Shown here: positions 36,133 to 45,000 of the stretch, piece by piece
Position numbering within the stretch: the first letter of the stretch is position 1
Layout of the letters: every line of letters begins with the position of its first letter
NCBI RefSeq assembly: GCF_010731615.1
Contig: NZ_AP022618.1
Coordinates: forward strand, 2,976,001-3,040,000
Length of the DNA: 64,000 bases
Reading direction: 5' to 3'
Origin: Mycolicibacterium insubricum
GTDB lineage: Bacteria; Actinomycetota; Actinomycetes; Mycobacteriales; Mycobacteriaceae
Notes under the pieces: generated by a model
Database searches by the model: none
Told to the model about the DNA's origin: nothing
What the model saw: only the letters and a program-made list of their open reading frames with translations
Position numbers and translations under genes: made by a program

Positions 36133-37182
36133 CTACCTGCACTTCGCCGTGTGCCAGACTTCGTTGCCGTTGCCGGGTGTGGCGGCGATGACGAAGGCGC
36201 GGAACCAGTGGAACAGACCGCGCCACAGGGCGAGGTCGAGGTCGCAGGCGTACAGGTTGATGTAGGTGCCGTCCTGGGTGGTGCGGGCCAGGCCCTTGAG
36301 CACCAGCGGCAGGTTGGCGGCCATGAACGCGAAGCGTGCCCGGCCGTCGGTCAGCCCGTGCTGCAGGAATCCCGGCTCCCGGCGGACGAACTGCTGCAGA
36401 TCCGGGGTGATGGCGTCGACGATCTCCGAAAGCCGGGTGACGTTGCGGGTGATCGAGCCGACCGAGGTGACCAGGCCCTCGCGGCGGGCGGCGAGTTCGG
36501 AGAGCACCGACTGCGACTGGTGCAGCATGGTCTGCAGGTTGGCGCTCTGCTCGGCCAGGCTGACCATCAGGGTGTCCAGGTCGCCGATCATCTGGCCGAG
36601 CACCTCGTCGGGGCCGGCCAGCGTCCGCGAGAGTTCGGCCGCCTGCGTGGTGAGAGTCAGCACCGATCCCTGGTCCCCCTGGAACGCCGCGATGATGGCG
36701 TTGGTCAGGTTGTCCACCTGCTGCGGGTCGAGTTCGCTGAACAGCGGTTCGAAACCGTTGAGCATGTAGGAGATGTCGAACGACGGGTTGGTGTGGGATT
36801 CGGGGATCTCGGCTCCCGGCGCGAGCTTCTCGCGTTCGCCTTCGCCCTGCGACAGCCCGAGATAACGCTGCCCGATGATGTTCTGGTAGGTCACCGAGGC
36901 CAGCGTGTTGGTGTAGAGCGTCTGGTTGCTGCGGACCCGGAAACTGACCCGTGCGCGGTCCACCCCGCGCAGTTCGATCGAGTCGACCCGGCCGACGCGG
37001 ACCCCGGCGACCCGCACGTCGTCGCCCTCCACCAGCCCGGAGACGTCGGTGAAGATCGCCGAGTAGGCGGTGGTGGGCCCGGCGACGTCGCGGCGCAGCG
37101 TGGCGAACACCAGCCAGGTCACCGCCACCGAGAAGACGACGAACAGGACCAGCGGGATCCGGGCCCGGCGCACCCATTTCAT
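36133..37182 (-). CDS. mceB: MceB, Mce-family subunit
   Basis: 349 residues. Anchor helix (IPLVLFVVFSVAVTWLVFA), MCE domain (YSAIFTDVSGLVEGDDVRVA, GVRVGRVDSIEL), YQNIIGQRYLGLSQG, then the helical region with QQVDNLTNAIIAAFQGDQGS and a C-terminal YACDLDLALW...TAKCR pair of Cys. This is the canonical MceB pattern. ATG start in an ATGA overlap with mceA. Confidence 0.94.
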   Translation of the reverse strand: MKWVRRARIPLVLFVVFSVAVTWLVFATLRRDVAGPTTAYSAIFTDVSGLVEGDDVRVAGVRVGRVDSIELRGVDRARVSFRVRSNQTLYTNTLASVTYQNIIGQRYLGLSQGEGEREKLAPGAEIPESHTNPSFDISYMLNGFEPLFSELDPQQVDNLTNAIIAAFQGDQGSVLTLTTQAAELSRTLAGPDEVLGQMIGDLDTLMVSLAEQSANLQTMLHQSQSVLSELAARREGLVTSVGSITRNVTRLSEIVDAITPDLQQFVRREPGFLQHGLTDGRARFAFMAANLPLVLKGLARTTQDGTYINLYACDLDLALWRGLFHWFRAFVIAATPGNGNEVWHTAKCR

Positions 37183-38666
37183 CGTGGGCCTCCCGCGACC
37201 GGGGTGATCTCGACGTGGGTGCCGCGGGTCAGCGGACCCAGCAGCAAGGTGGTGGTGGAGGTGGCCGGGCCGCCGACGATCCGGCTGAGCTGATCGGATT
37301 CATAGCGGCTGCCGACCGGGCCGACGGTGCCACCGTAGGTGACCGCCGACTGCGGCCGCACATCCGCGGGATACGGCCCGGGCGCGGGAGCCTGGGCGGG
37401 CTGGGCCGGGGCCGGGTCGGGAGCCGGTGCGGGTTCTGCGGCCGGGGCCGGGTCGGCCGCCGGTGGATTCACCGAGTACCGCGGCGGCGCCAGATTGGGC
37501 CGGTTCTCGGTCACCCACGGCGGGAGCTGCATGCCCTTGGAGGCCAGGCCGGGGCGCAGATCCGGTGCGACGGGCATCTCCGGCGCGGTGGCGCAACTGG
37601 GCCCGGCCATCGCGCCGTAGCGCGGGCAGTCGGCCCGCACGTAGGTGCGAGTCGGGTTGATCGCGACGATCGCCTTGATGGTGATCATGTACGTCTCCGG
37701 GTTCCACGCCTCGTCGTACAGCTTGTTGGCGAAGGTCTGCAGTTTGGTGCTGACCGTGCCGAAGGTGCCGGAGTTGTCGGTGATGATGCCGATCGCCGGG
37801 GTCAGGCCGGTGCTGATCTCGATCATCTGGTCGCTGCGGTTGGTCAGTGCGTCGCCGACCGTGCCGGCGGTGCCGAGGCCGCCGGTGAGGAATTCGGTGA
37901 GCTGCGAACGCTTCTCGGCGAACGTGCGCATGGGCTGCACGGAACTGTCCAGGGCGTCGAAGAGATCCGGGGACGCGGTACGCAGGCTTTCGGTGGCGGC
38001 CTTGATCGCCGACAGCGTGCTGGGTCCCGACGCATCGGGTGCCATGACCGAATTCAGTTCCCGGATAACCGAATTGAGGTCACGCCCCGCATCGGTCAGC
38101 TTCTGTCCGCGACCGTGGGTGGCCTCGGCCAGCGCGGCGATGACGCCGATGTTGTTGGGGTCCGGGGCCCGGCCGACCGAGGCCAGCAGCTGGCGAAGCT
38201 TTGCCAGGACGTTCTGGAACAGCACGGTCGGCAGGGTCTGGTCCTCCTCGATGACGTCACCGCTGTGCAGGGGCCGCTGTCCCCCGGCGTTTTCCACCAG
38301 TTGGACGGCCGAGACGGCGAAGATGTTGGCGGGTACCACCCGGGCGGTCACGTTGTTGGGGATCCGTGCGGCGTAGTCGGGCTGCAGATCCACGCGTACC
38401 ACGTTGGGCTGACCGTTGCGTGACGGCGTCACCCCCGACACCATTCCGACGATGACGCCGCGGAACTTGGTGTCCGACCGTTCCGGCAGACCGTCGCCGA
38501 TGTTGACCAGTTTGATCTCCACGCGCACCAGATCGTCGAGTTTGCCCTGGGATTTGGCGACCATCGTCGCGGCCACGACCACGGCCACCATGGTGAAGCA
38601 GACACCGATGATGGACAGGCTTCGGTTGCTGGAGCCGCGCGGATTGCTGTCAAAGGAGTTCGACAT
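37179..38666 (-). CDS. mceA: MceA, Mce-family subunit with long Pro/Ala tail
   Basis: 495 residues. Anchor helix ([20 protein letters not shown]), MCE domain at about 45-125 (VEIKLVNIGDGLPERSDTKF, GVIVGMVSGVTP), then the helical region with SVQPMRTFAEKRSQLTEFLT and a Cys pair (RADCPRYG and GPSCATAP). The last 130 residues form a Pro/Ala-rich tail with PAPDPAPAQPAQAPAPG, longer than in many MceA. ATG at 38666 shares one base with the yrbEB stop (TGATG). The tail may reach through the cell wall (inference). I cannot assign the operon to a numbered mce locus. Confidence 0.92.
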   Translation of the reverse strand: MSNSFDSNPRGSSNRSLSIIGVCFTMVAVVVAATMVAKSQGKLDDLVRVEIKLVNIGDGLPERSDTKFRGVIVGMVSGVTPSRNGQPNVVRVDLQPDYAARIPNNVTARVVPANIFAVSAVQLVENAGGQRPLHSGDVIEEDQTLPTVLFQNVLAKLRQLLASVGRAPDPNNIGVIAALAEATHGRGQKLTDAGRDLNSVIRELNSVMAPDASGPSTLSAIKAATESLRTASPDLFDALDSSVQPMRTFAEKRSQLTEFLTGGLGTAGTVGDALTNRSDQMIEISTGLTPAIGIITDNSGTFGTVSTKLQTFANKLYDEAWNPETYMITIKAIVAINPTRTYVRADCPRYGAMAGPSCATAPEMPVAPDLRPGLASKGMQLPPWVTENRPNLAPPRYSVNPPAADPAPAAEPAPAPDPAPAQPAQAPAPGPYPADVRPQSAVTYGGTVGPVGSRYESDQLSRIVGGPATSTTTLLLGPLTRGTHVEITPVAGGPR

Positions 38667-39523
38667 CAGCCACCGAACCTCGCGCCGCTGATGACTCCCC
38701 ACAGCGCCATGGTCAGCAGCATGTTGACGATCATCACCACGGTCACGCTGGCCCGCATGGCCCGGCCCGCGGCCACCCCGACCCCCGCCGGGCCGCCGCT
38801 GGCGAAGTAGCCGTAGTAGCACTGCAGCGTCGACGAGATGAACACGAAGACGACGGCCTTGATGGTGGCGAAGGCGATGTCGCGGGTCTCCAGGAACATC
38901 CCGAAGTAGTGCAAGTAGGAGCCTGCCGACTGGCCGGCGAACACGCTGATGATCTGGCTCGACAGGTACGACAGTGCCAGTGCCACCAGGAACAGCGGGA
39001 CGACGGCGATGACCGAGGCGAGCACCCGGCTGGATACCAGATAGGCGACGGACCGGATGCCGAGGGTGTCCAGCGCGTCGATCTCCTCGTTGATCCGCAT
39101 CGCGCCGAGCTGGGCGGTGAATCGGCACCCGGCCTGCGCGATGAACGCCATGGCGATCATCACCGGTGCGAGTTCCCGGGTGGTGGCAAACGACGAGACC
39201 ATGCCGGTCGCCGGTCCCAGCCCGAGCAGGTTCAGCGCGTTGTAGCCCTCGATGGCGACCAGTGCGCCGGCGGTGACACCGAGGACGGCGGCCACGTTGA
39301 GGGTGCCGCCGCCGACGACGATCGATCCGTTGCCCCAGGTGATGTCCGACAGCAGCCGCGACATCTCCCGGCGGTACTTGACCCACATGACCGGCATCGC
39401 CGCCAGCACGTGCCAGAAGAACTGCACGATGTGCCCGACGCGGGCGGCACTGCGCATCAGCGCATCGCCGGTGTCCGCCAGGGCCCGGACCGGCAGCGGA
39501 CTGTGCGTTGTCGGGGTGGCCAT
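38666..39523 (-). CDS. yrbEB: YrbEB, permease subunit of the Mce transporter
   Basis: 285 residues, MlaE/YrbE-type integral membrane permease with about five helices. Family signature GCRFTAQLGAMRINEEIDAL (the EExDA coupling motif) and ASGGPAGVGVAAGRAM near the C-terminus. ATG at 39523 directly abuts the yrbEA stop at 39524. With YrbEA it forms the membrane channel powered by the unlinked MceG ATPase. Confidence 0.94.
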   Translation of the reverse strand: MATPTTHSPLPVRALADTGDALMRSAARVGHIVQFFWHVLAAMPVMWVKYRREMSRLLSDITWGNGSIVVGGGTLNVAAVLGVTAGALVAIEGYNALNLLGLGPATGMVSSFATTRELAPVMIAMAFIAQAGCRFTAQLGAMRINEEIDALDTLGIRSVAYLVSSRVLASVIAVVPLFLVALALSYLSSQIISVFAGQSAGSYLHYFGMFLETRDIAFATIKAVVFVFISSTLQCYYGYFASGGPAGVGVAAGRAMRASVTVVMIVNMLLTMALWGVISGARFGG

Positions 39524-40405
39524 CTACAGCACCTGCTGGGGGAAGAGGACCACGTAGAGCTTGCTCATCACGACGTTGACGATCATCATCAGCAGCACCG
39601 CCTCGACGACCGCGGCGTTGACCGAGTTGGCGACGCCCGCCGGCCCGCCGCGGGTGGCAAGTCCCTTGTGGCAGCTGATCACCGCCACCAGCACCGCGAA
39701 GACGATCGCCTTGACCATCGCCAGCGTGAGATCACCCACGGTGGAGAACGACGAGAACGTGGCGATGAACGAGCCCGGGGTCCCGTTTTGGATGTAGACG
39801 TTGAACAGGTAGCTCGCCACATAGCCGACGAAGCTGGTGACTCCGGTGAGCAGCATGCCGATCAGCACCAGGGCGGCGAGCCGGGGGACGACGAGGCGTT
39901 CGATGGACGAGACCCCCATCACCTCCATCGCCTGGATCTCCTCGCGCATGGTGCGGGAGCCCAGATCGGCGCAGACCGCCGAGCCGACGGCGGTGGCCAG
40001 CAGCAGCGACGCCACCAGGGGTGCGCCCTGCCGGATCACCACCATGCCGGTCGCCGCACCCGCCAGCGAGGAGGCACCCACCTGCCCGGCCAGCAGGGCG
40101 AACTGGATCGACAGCGTGACACTGATCGGGATGGTGACCAGAATCGTTGGGGTGAAGGCGGTTCCGGACATGAACGCCATCTGGTCGAGGAATTCCTTGA
40201 CGTTGAACCGGCCGCGGAAAATGCCGACGAAAAGGTACTGAATGGCACGCAGGCCCAGCACGATCTGACCGCCCACGGTCTCCAGCGAAGCGATCGGGTG
40301 GTTGTGCAGGTAGCCGCGGACCCAGCCCTGGACTTCGCCGGCCGGTGTTGGCCCGGCCGCGACACCGGTGTCGTCGATCACCGCCGCGCCCGTCCGCACG
40401 GACAC
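39524..40405 (-). CDS. yrbEA: YrbEA, permease subunit of the Mce transporter (first gene of the mce block)
   Basis: 293 residues, MlaE/YrbE-type permease. Signature ADLGSRTMREEIQAMEVMGV, helices through TPTILVTIPISVTLS and LVLIGMLLTGVTSFVGYVAS, and RGGPAGVANSVNAAVVEAVL near the C-terminus. The start is uncertain: GTG at 40405 is the first start codon in frame but has no Shine-Dalgarno, while GGAGGAG lies about 30 nt upstream beside a GTG in another frame. A 37-codon frame from GTG 40491 (VSKPARLAMEVPPRLL) runs into this start and could be a leader peptide or the sign of a frameshift. Confidence 0.9.
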   Translation of the reverse strand: MSVRTGAAVIDDTGVAAGPTPAGEVQGWVRGYLHNHPIASLETVGGQIVLGLRAIQYLFVGIFRGRFNVKEFLDQMAFMSGTAFTPTILVTIPISVTLSIQFALLAGQVGASSLAGAATGMVVIRQGAPLVASLLLATAVGSAVCADLGSRTMREEIQAMEVMGVSSIERLVVPRLAALVLIGMLLTGVTSFVGYVASYLFNVYIQNGTPGSFIATFSSFSTVGDLTLAMVKAIVFAVLVAVISCHKGLATRGGPAGVANSVNAAVVEAVLLMMIVNVVMSKLYVVLFPQQVL

Positions 40406-40649
40406 GCACCCGCCGCCGCGCCGGCGCCCACCGACGGCTCCTCCAGAAGCCTCGGCGGTACCTCCATCGCCAGGCGGGCAGGTTTGCTCACGACTGGCAC
40501 GCTAGTGCGAGGAATCACCGCGCGGGCCGCGAATCACAAAAGCAGAGCGCCATAAGTGCAGTGATGCAACTGCGGCACCGACCGAGGGGTCGGGCCGGCT
40601 CGGCTCGTCGGACCAGCGCCGCGCCGAACCAGTGCTCGTGCTCGGGCTG
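40406..40649. other. Gap between the dehydratase gene and the mce operon
   Basis: 244 bp on the transcribed side of the mce operon. It holds a small GC hairpin (CCGACC-GAG-GGGTCGG near 40579-40594) without a T tract and the 37-codon frame starting at 40491 (minus strand) that overlaps the yrbEA start. No convincing promoter boxes seen. Confidence 0.4.
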
Positions 40650-41681
40650 TTACGAGAAGCGGACGTTCATCGTCGCCATGCCGAAGATCTTCTTGTCGAC
40701 GGACTTGGCGCCGATGATGACGACGCCACTTCGGGTGTCGGGGTCCAACGACTTGATGCGGCCGGTGTATTCGATGTCCCCGCGTCCGTCGGCCGGAACA
40801 ATGGCCGGCGCCGACAGCCGCACCGTGTACTTGGTGACCGCGCCCGGGTCTCCCGTCCACGACGAGACATACCCGGCGCCCAGGCCGAGGGTGAGCATGC
40901 CGTGTGCGATGACGTCCGGGAGCCCGGCCAGCTTGGCGATGCTCTCGTCCCAGTGGATCGGGTTCACGTCGCCGGCCACACCGGCGTAGTTGACCAGGTC
41001 GCCCCGGGTCAGCCCGGTGTGGTGCACCGGCAGCTGGTCACCGACGGCGAGCTCGTCGAAACTCAGCGACCCCGGAACGCGGGTCGCACCGGCGGTGGCG
41101 ATGCGTTGCGGCCCGTCCGGGCGGACCGTCTTGACGTAGTCGGCGGAGGCGGCCTCGAACGAGTCGAAGTCGACGTCGTGCATCATCACCTTCTTGACGG
41201 CGTCGTTGATGCCCGGGTCGACATCCTCGGCCGTGACGCCGACGACGGTGGTGTGCATGGTGTGCACGTTCTCGCCGTGCTGGTCGACGAAGGTGTTGGT
41301 GATGGTGATCATGTCGCGGCCGGCGACGCGGCGCACGGCGGACAGTTCGACGTCGGTCTGCAGGATGTCACCGACGACGATCGGGCGGTGCTGCTCGAAG
41401 ACCTCCTCGGTCTGCACGTAGGTCTCGTACCCGACGACAACCCCTTCGAGCAGCTTGCGGTTGGCGGCCATCGCGGGGATCGCGGTGAACGTCAACGGCG
41501 CCACCAGTCCGGAATAGCCCAGCGCCGCTGCGGCGTCGTCGTCCCAGTGCGCGGGGTGGTAGTCCTGCACCGCCCGGGCGTACTCGAGGACCTTGGTGCG
41601 GTCCACCGAGTAGAGGTGATCGGCCTTGTAGTAGTGGCCGACCCGCTCCATGAGAGCGTGGGGTTCCGGTGCCGTTGTCAT
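40650..41681 (-). CDS. Fused HadA/HadB-type (3R)-hydroxyacyl dehydratase (double MaoC/hot-dog)
   Basis: 343 residues with two hot-dog halves. The N-terminal half is a FAS1-like dehydratase domain (YARAVQDYHPAHWDDDAAA, GYSGLVAPLTFT); the C-terminal half carries the R-hydratase motif in AGVAGDVNPIHWDE with catalytic Asp/His. Such proteins hydrate or dehydrate enoyl or 3-hydroxyacyl thioesters in fatty-acid synthesis or beta-oxidation-like degradation. It precedes the mce operon on the same strand with 244 bp between, so co-transcription is possible but not shown. ATG at 41681. Confidence 0.85.
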   Translation of the reverse strand: MTTAPEPHALMERVGHYYKADHLYSVDRTKVLEYARAVQDYHPAHWDDDAAAALGYSGLVAPLTFTAIPAMAANRKLLEGVVVGYETYVQTEEVFEQHRPIVVGDILQTDVELSAVRRVAGRDMITITNTFVDQHGENVHTMHTTVVGVTAEDVDPGINDAVKKVMMHDVDFDSFEAASADYVKTVRPDGPQRIATAGATRVPGSLSFDELAVGDQLPVHHTGLTRGDLVNYAGVAGDVNPIHWDESIAKLAGLPDVIAHGMLTLGLGAGYVSSWTGDPGAVTKYTVRLSAPAIVPADGRGDIEYTGRIKSLDPDTRSGVVIIGAKSVDKKIFGMATMNVRFS

Positions 41682-41724
41682 CGATTCTCCGCCTGTCGTT
41701 TGACGTGATCGTAGACGCCGCGGT

Positions 41725-41745
41725 GGCCGGTACCGTGCACCGGCC
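41725..41745. promoter_or_regulatory. Inverted repeat GGCCGGT-N7-ACCGGCC
   Basis: A perfect 7-bp inverted repeat in the 195-bp region between the divergent dehydratase and hemophore-related genes, 43 nt upstream of the dehydratase start. Could be an operator; its very high GC makes chance more likely. Confidence 0.3.
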
Positions 41746-41876
41746 GATGCGATACCGCCGTGTGCGCCACGTCACCGCCCGGCGGGTTTGCCCGACCGGG
41801 GCAACGGGAACCCCCTCTGCCACGGGGCGAATCCGACCAGCGGGTCGCCCGCCCATGACGGCAAGGACGGAGACTC

Positions 41877-42278
41877 ATGACGAACTTCTCTGGCAGCGCT
41901 GTGCGCAAAAATCTGACCCGGACCGCGTTCGGGACGCTGATCGCAGGTGCGGCGTTGGCGCTGGTGCCGGTGGCACATGCGGCACCCGCCGCCGGTTGCA
42001 GCGCGAGCGAGATCTCGGGCACCGTCGGGTCCGTCACGACGGCCGCGCAGGTGTACCTCGACGGCCACCCCGGGGCGAATCAGGCGGTCAGCGCCGCAAT
42101 GAATCAGCCGCGGCCCGAGGCGGAGACGAACCTGCGCAACTACTTCACCGCGAACCCGGCGGAGTACCACGACCTGCGGGGCATCCTGTCACCGCTGGGT
42201 GACGTGCAGCGCAAATGCAACGTCAGCGTGCTGCCGGGTGAGTTGGCCTCGGCGTACAACACCTTCATGGCGGGCTGA
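41877..42278 (+). CDS. Hemophore-related (MHB-type) secreted protein
   Basis: 133 residues. Signal peptide 1-35 (LIAGAALALVPVAHA), mature helical protein of about 98 residues with one Cys near each end (GCSASE and QRKCNV), as in the mycobacterial haem-binding protein family (Rv0203-like). The core AAAQVYLDGHPGANQAVSA-type helix and RNYFTANPAEYHDLRGI match the family's YL.thPe...fl pattern. Haem binding is family knowledge and not proved by sequence. ATG preceded by GGACGGAG. It stands alone between divergent and convergent neighbours. Confidence 0.82.
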   Translation: MTNFSGSAVRKNLTRTAFGTLIAGAALALVPVAHAAPAAGCSASEISGTVGSVTTAAQVYLDGHPGANQAVSAAMNQPRPEAETNLRNYFTANPAEYHDLRGILSPLGDVQRKCNVSVLPGELASAYNTFMAG

Positions 42279-42308
42279 GCGCCCGCACCCGGATCGACGG
42301 GGTGCGGG

Positions 42309-43394
42309 TCAGCGGCCGCCGGGGCGTTTGCCCACCACGCCGTCGTCGATCATCTGCTGGAAGTGTTCGGTGACGGTTTCGGACGTCGGCCGGTAGGTCA
42401 GTCCCAACTCGTCGCGGCTGCGGCTGTTGTCGAACTCCAGCGGGTAGCCGATGTTGAGGTCGACGTACTTGCGGGTGAGCCCGGCCAACGGGGCGATCGC
42501 CTTGATCACCGCCTTGGGCGCGGTCGTCCACGGGAACGGGTAGAGCGGACCGAACTTGGCGCGCAACGTCTTTCCGATTTCCAGCAGGGTCATCGAGCCG
42601 GCGTTGACGATGTAGCGGCCGTGCGCCTCGGGGGTGTATCCGGCCCGCAGGTGGGCCTCGGCGACGTCGCGCACGTCCACCACGCCGACGGTCAGCGCCG
42701 GCGCCCCGGCCAGCAGGGTGCCGTCGGTGAACTGCTTCATGGTGGACAGGCTGGCCGACTCACTGGCGGTGGTCAGCGACGGGCCCAGCACCAGCCCGGG
42801 ATGGATGGTGACCAGATCCCAGCGGTCCTGTTCCTGCTGATAGCGCCAGGCCTCGCGTTCGGCGACGGTCTTCGAGTACGGGTACGGCTGATGGTCCACG
42901 CTGCTGGTGGTGTTCCAGTGATCGTCGGTGAAGACGCGGCCGGGGACGTCGAGGAGCTCCCGGGCGTCGCCGTAGATCGCGACGACGCTGCTGGTCAGTA
43001 CCACGCGCCGGACGCTGTCGGCGCGGTTGACCGAGTCGAGCACGTTGCGGGTGCCCTCCAGCGCCGGCCGGACCAATTCCTCCTGAGGGTCGGTCACGCC
43101 GGAGAGCAGGAAGGGCGATGCGGTGTGCATGACCAGCTGGGCGCCGGCCATCGCCTCGTCGAAGCTGCCGTCGTCCAGCAGGTCCGCCCGGAACAGCCGC
43201 AGCCGGCCGGGATGACGGTCGGACAGGGCGTGCAGGTGTTCCAGGCCGGTAGGCTTGTCCGGGTTGCGCACGGTGGCGTGCACGGTGTGCCCGGCCTCCA
43301 GCAGAAGCCGGACGATCCAGCTGCCGATGTAGCCGCTGGCTCCGGTGACGACGACGGGGCTGTCCGGGTCGATGACGGTGCCGGAGTCGGTCAT
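42309..43394 (-). CDS. Extended SDR, dihydroflavonol-reductase-like
   Basis: 361 residues. N-terminal Rossmann motif VTGASGYIGSW, then TVRNPDKPTGLEHL typical of NADP-binding DFR/cinnamoyl-CoA reductase-like enzymes. Catalytic Tyr-x-x-x-Lys in YPYSK after TSSVVAIYG. In mycobacteria such enzymes act as ketone/aldehyde or 3-beta-hydroxysteroid dehydrogenases; the substrate cannot be told. ATG at 43394 after GGGAGAGGA. Convergent with the hemophore-related gene (30-bp gap) and divergent from the flavoprotein gene. Confidence 0.88.
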   Translation of the reverse strand: MTDSGTVIDPDSPVVVTGASGYIGSWIVRLLLEAGHTVHATVRNPDKPTGLEHLHALSDRHPGRLRLFRADLLDDGSFDEAMAGAQLVMHTASPFLLSGVTDPQEELVRPALEGTRNVLDSVNRADSVRRVVLTSSVVAIYGDARELLDVPGRVFTDDHWNTTSSVDHQPYPYSKTVAEREAWRYQQEQDRWDLVTIHPGLVLGPSLTTASESASLSTMKQFTDGTLLAGAPALTVGVVDVRDVAEAHLRAGYTPEAHGRYIVNAGSMTLLEIGKTLRAKFGPLYPFPWTTAPKAVIKAIAPLAGLTRKYVDLNIGYPLEFDNSRSRDELGLTYRPTSETVTEHFQQMIDDGVVGKRPGGR

Positions 43395-43582
43395 GGGGTG
43401 GTCCTCTCCCTCGGGTACGCACAGCGCCGGGGTAGGGCAGCCACCCGGGCGCGCGATTACCGCAATTAAAGCAAGCGGTGGTGATGGCGGCCGCCGGGCG
43501 GCGGATCGCAGGCAAGGCTGCGGCCTCCGCCATCTCGTTTAGCGGGCCGCCACCTCGGGTATCCCAGCACCGTCGCCCGTGG

Positions 43583-43611
43583 TTGACCATTGCGTTGGCC
43601 AGGGCCATCCT
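43583..43611 (+). promoter_or_regulatory. Candidate promoter of the flavoprotein gene
   Basis: TTGACC (43583-43588), 17-nt spacer, CATCCT (43606-43611). Good -35, weak -10. The rest of the 268-bp divergent region shows no clear repeat. Confidence 0.3.
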
Positions 43612-43662
43612 CGGTAGGGGGCCGAGGATTCACCTGAGGACGCACCGACGGGAGCAGAAATC

Positions 43663-44889
43663 ATGGCCGGAAAAACCACCTTCATCATCGTCGGAGCGGG
43701 ATTGGCCGGCGCCAAGGGCGCAGAAGCTCTGCGCGACAACGGTTTCGACGGCCGCATTCTGCTGCTGGGCAGCGAAGAACAACTGCCCTACGAGCGGCCG
43801 CCGCTGTCCAAGGGTTTTCTGGCCGGAAAGACGACGCTGGGCGAGTTCACCGTTCACGACGCCGCGTGGTTCCGCGATCACGACGTCGATGTCCTGCCGG
43901 GCGCCGAGGTCACCGGCGTGGACCGGCACAAGCAGGCGATCACGCTGGCCGACGGTACGGCGTTCTCCTACGACAAGTTGCTGCTGGCAACGGGGTCACG
44001 GTCCCGACGTCCCGATCTGCCCGGCGCCCAGGCCGACGGGGTGCACTACCTGCGCACCGTCGGCGAGTCCGAGGCGCTCCGCGCGGCGCTGACCGAGGGA
44101 GCGCGATTGGGCATTGTCGGCGGCGGCTGGATCGGACTGGAGGTCGCCGCGGTCGCCCGCGAGCGCGGGGTGGCGGTGACCGTGGTGGAGAGCGCCAGGC
44201 TGCCCCTGCTGGGCGCACTGGGACCGCAGATCGCGGCGGTATTCGCCGATCTGCACCGGGCCCACGGTGTGGACCTGCGCACCGATACCGGCGTCACCGA
44301 GATCACCACCCGTGACGGCCGGGCCACCGGACTGCTCCTCGACGACGGCACCACGGTGGACACCGACGCCGTGCTGGTCGCCGTCGGAGCGACGCCCAAC
44401 ATCGAACTCGCCGACCATGCCGGGCTGGAACTGGCCGAGGGCGGGGTGCTCGTCAATGCGTCGCTGTGTACCGACGATCCGCACATCTACGCCGCCGGGG
44501 ACATCGCGGCGGCGTGGCACCCGTTGTTGGAGACCAGGATCCGCACCGAGCACTGGGCCAACGCGCTCAAACAGCCGGCCGTCGCGGCGGCCGGGATGCT
44601 GGGCCGCGATGCCGTGTACGACGATCTGCCGTACTTCTTCACCGATCAGTACGACCTGGGCATGGAGTACGTCGGGCACTCGGCCGGCTATCAGCGGGTG
44701 GTGACGCGCGGTGACACGGCGGGCCGCGAGTTCACCGCGTTCTGGCTCGACGGCGCCGACCGGGTGCTGGCCGGGATGAACGTCAACATCTGGGACGGGC
44801 TCGACGACATCAAGGCGTTGATTCGCGCCATGCGCCCCGTAGATCCGGACGAACTCGCCGACGACCACCGCCCTCTGGCCGATCTGTGA
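43663..44889 (+). CDS. Ferredoxin-reductase-like NAD(P)/FAD oxidoreductase
   Basis: 408 residues of the type that reduces ferredoxin for P450s and Rieske oxygenases. FAD-binding motif VGAGLAGAKGAEALR near the N-terminus, PYERPPLSKGFL, NADH-binding IVGGGWIGLEVAAVARERG in the middle, second FAD motif DPHIYAAGDIAA, and a C-terminal reductase domain (LDGADRVLAGMNVNIWDG). ATG after GACGGGAGC. It could supply electrons to the P450s of this window, but it is 26 kb away and in its own transcript, so this is only a suggestion. Confidence 0.9.
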   Translation: MAGKTTFIIVGAGLAGAKGAEALRDNGFDGRILLLGSEEQLPYERPPLSKGFLAGKTTLGEFTVHDAAWFRDHDVDVLPGAEVTGVDRHKQAITLADGTAFSYDKLLLATGSRSRRPDLPGAQADGVHYLRTVGESEALRAALTEGARLGIVGGGWIGLEVAAVARERGVAVTVVESARLPLLGALGPQIAAVFADLHRAHGVDLRTDTGVTEITTRDGRATGLLLDDGTTVDTDAVLVAVGATPNIELADHAGLELAEGGVLVNASLCTDDPHIYAAGDIAAAWHPLLETRIRTEHWANALKQPAVAAAGMLGRDAVYDDLPYFFTDQYDLGMEYVGHSAGYQRVVTRGDTAGREFTAFWLDGADRVLAGMNVNIWDGLDDIKALIRAMRPVDPDELADDHRPLADL

Positions 44890-44965
44890 TCACGGGCGCG
44901 CAAGCCAGCCGAGGAATTCGTACCGTGATTCGGCGTGGGGATAGTTCCGGCCGCCCAAGAAAAGA

Positions 44966-44994
44966 TTGTAACCACTCACTTTCTAAGTTACCGT
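44966..44994 (+). promoter_or_regulatory. Leaderless promoter with overlapping inverted repeat
   Basis: TTGTAA (44966-44971), exactly 17 nt, TACCGT (44989-44994), then 6 nt to the ATG at 45001, so the start codon would be the 5' end of the mRNA. GTAAC (44968-44972) and GTTAC (44987-44991) form an inverted repeat across both boxes, a plausible operator for the TetR encoded in the same operon. Confidence 0.5.
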
Positions 44995-45000
44995 GGCCCC

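Noticed and set aside
40579..40594. GC hairpin upstream of the mce operon as a terminator of the dehydratase gene
   Set aside because: No T tract follows on the transcribed strand, and short GC hairpins of this kind are common by chance here.
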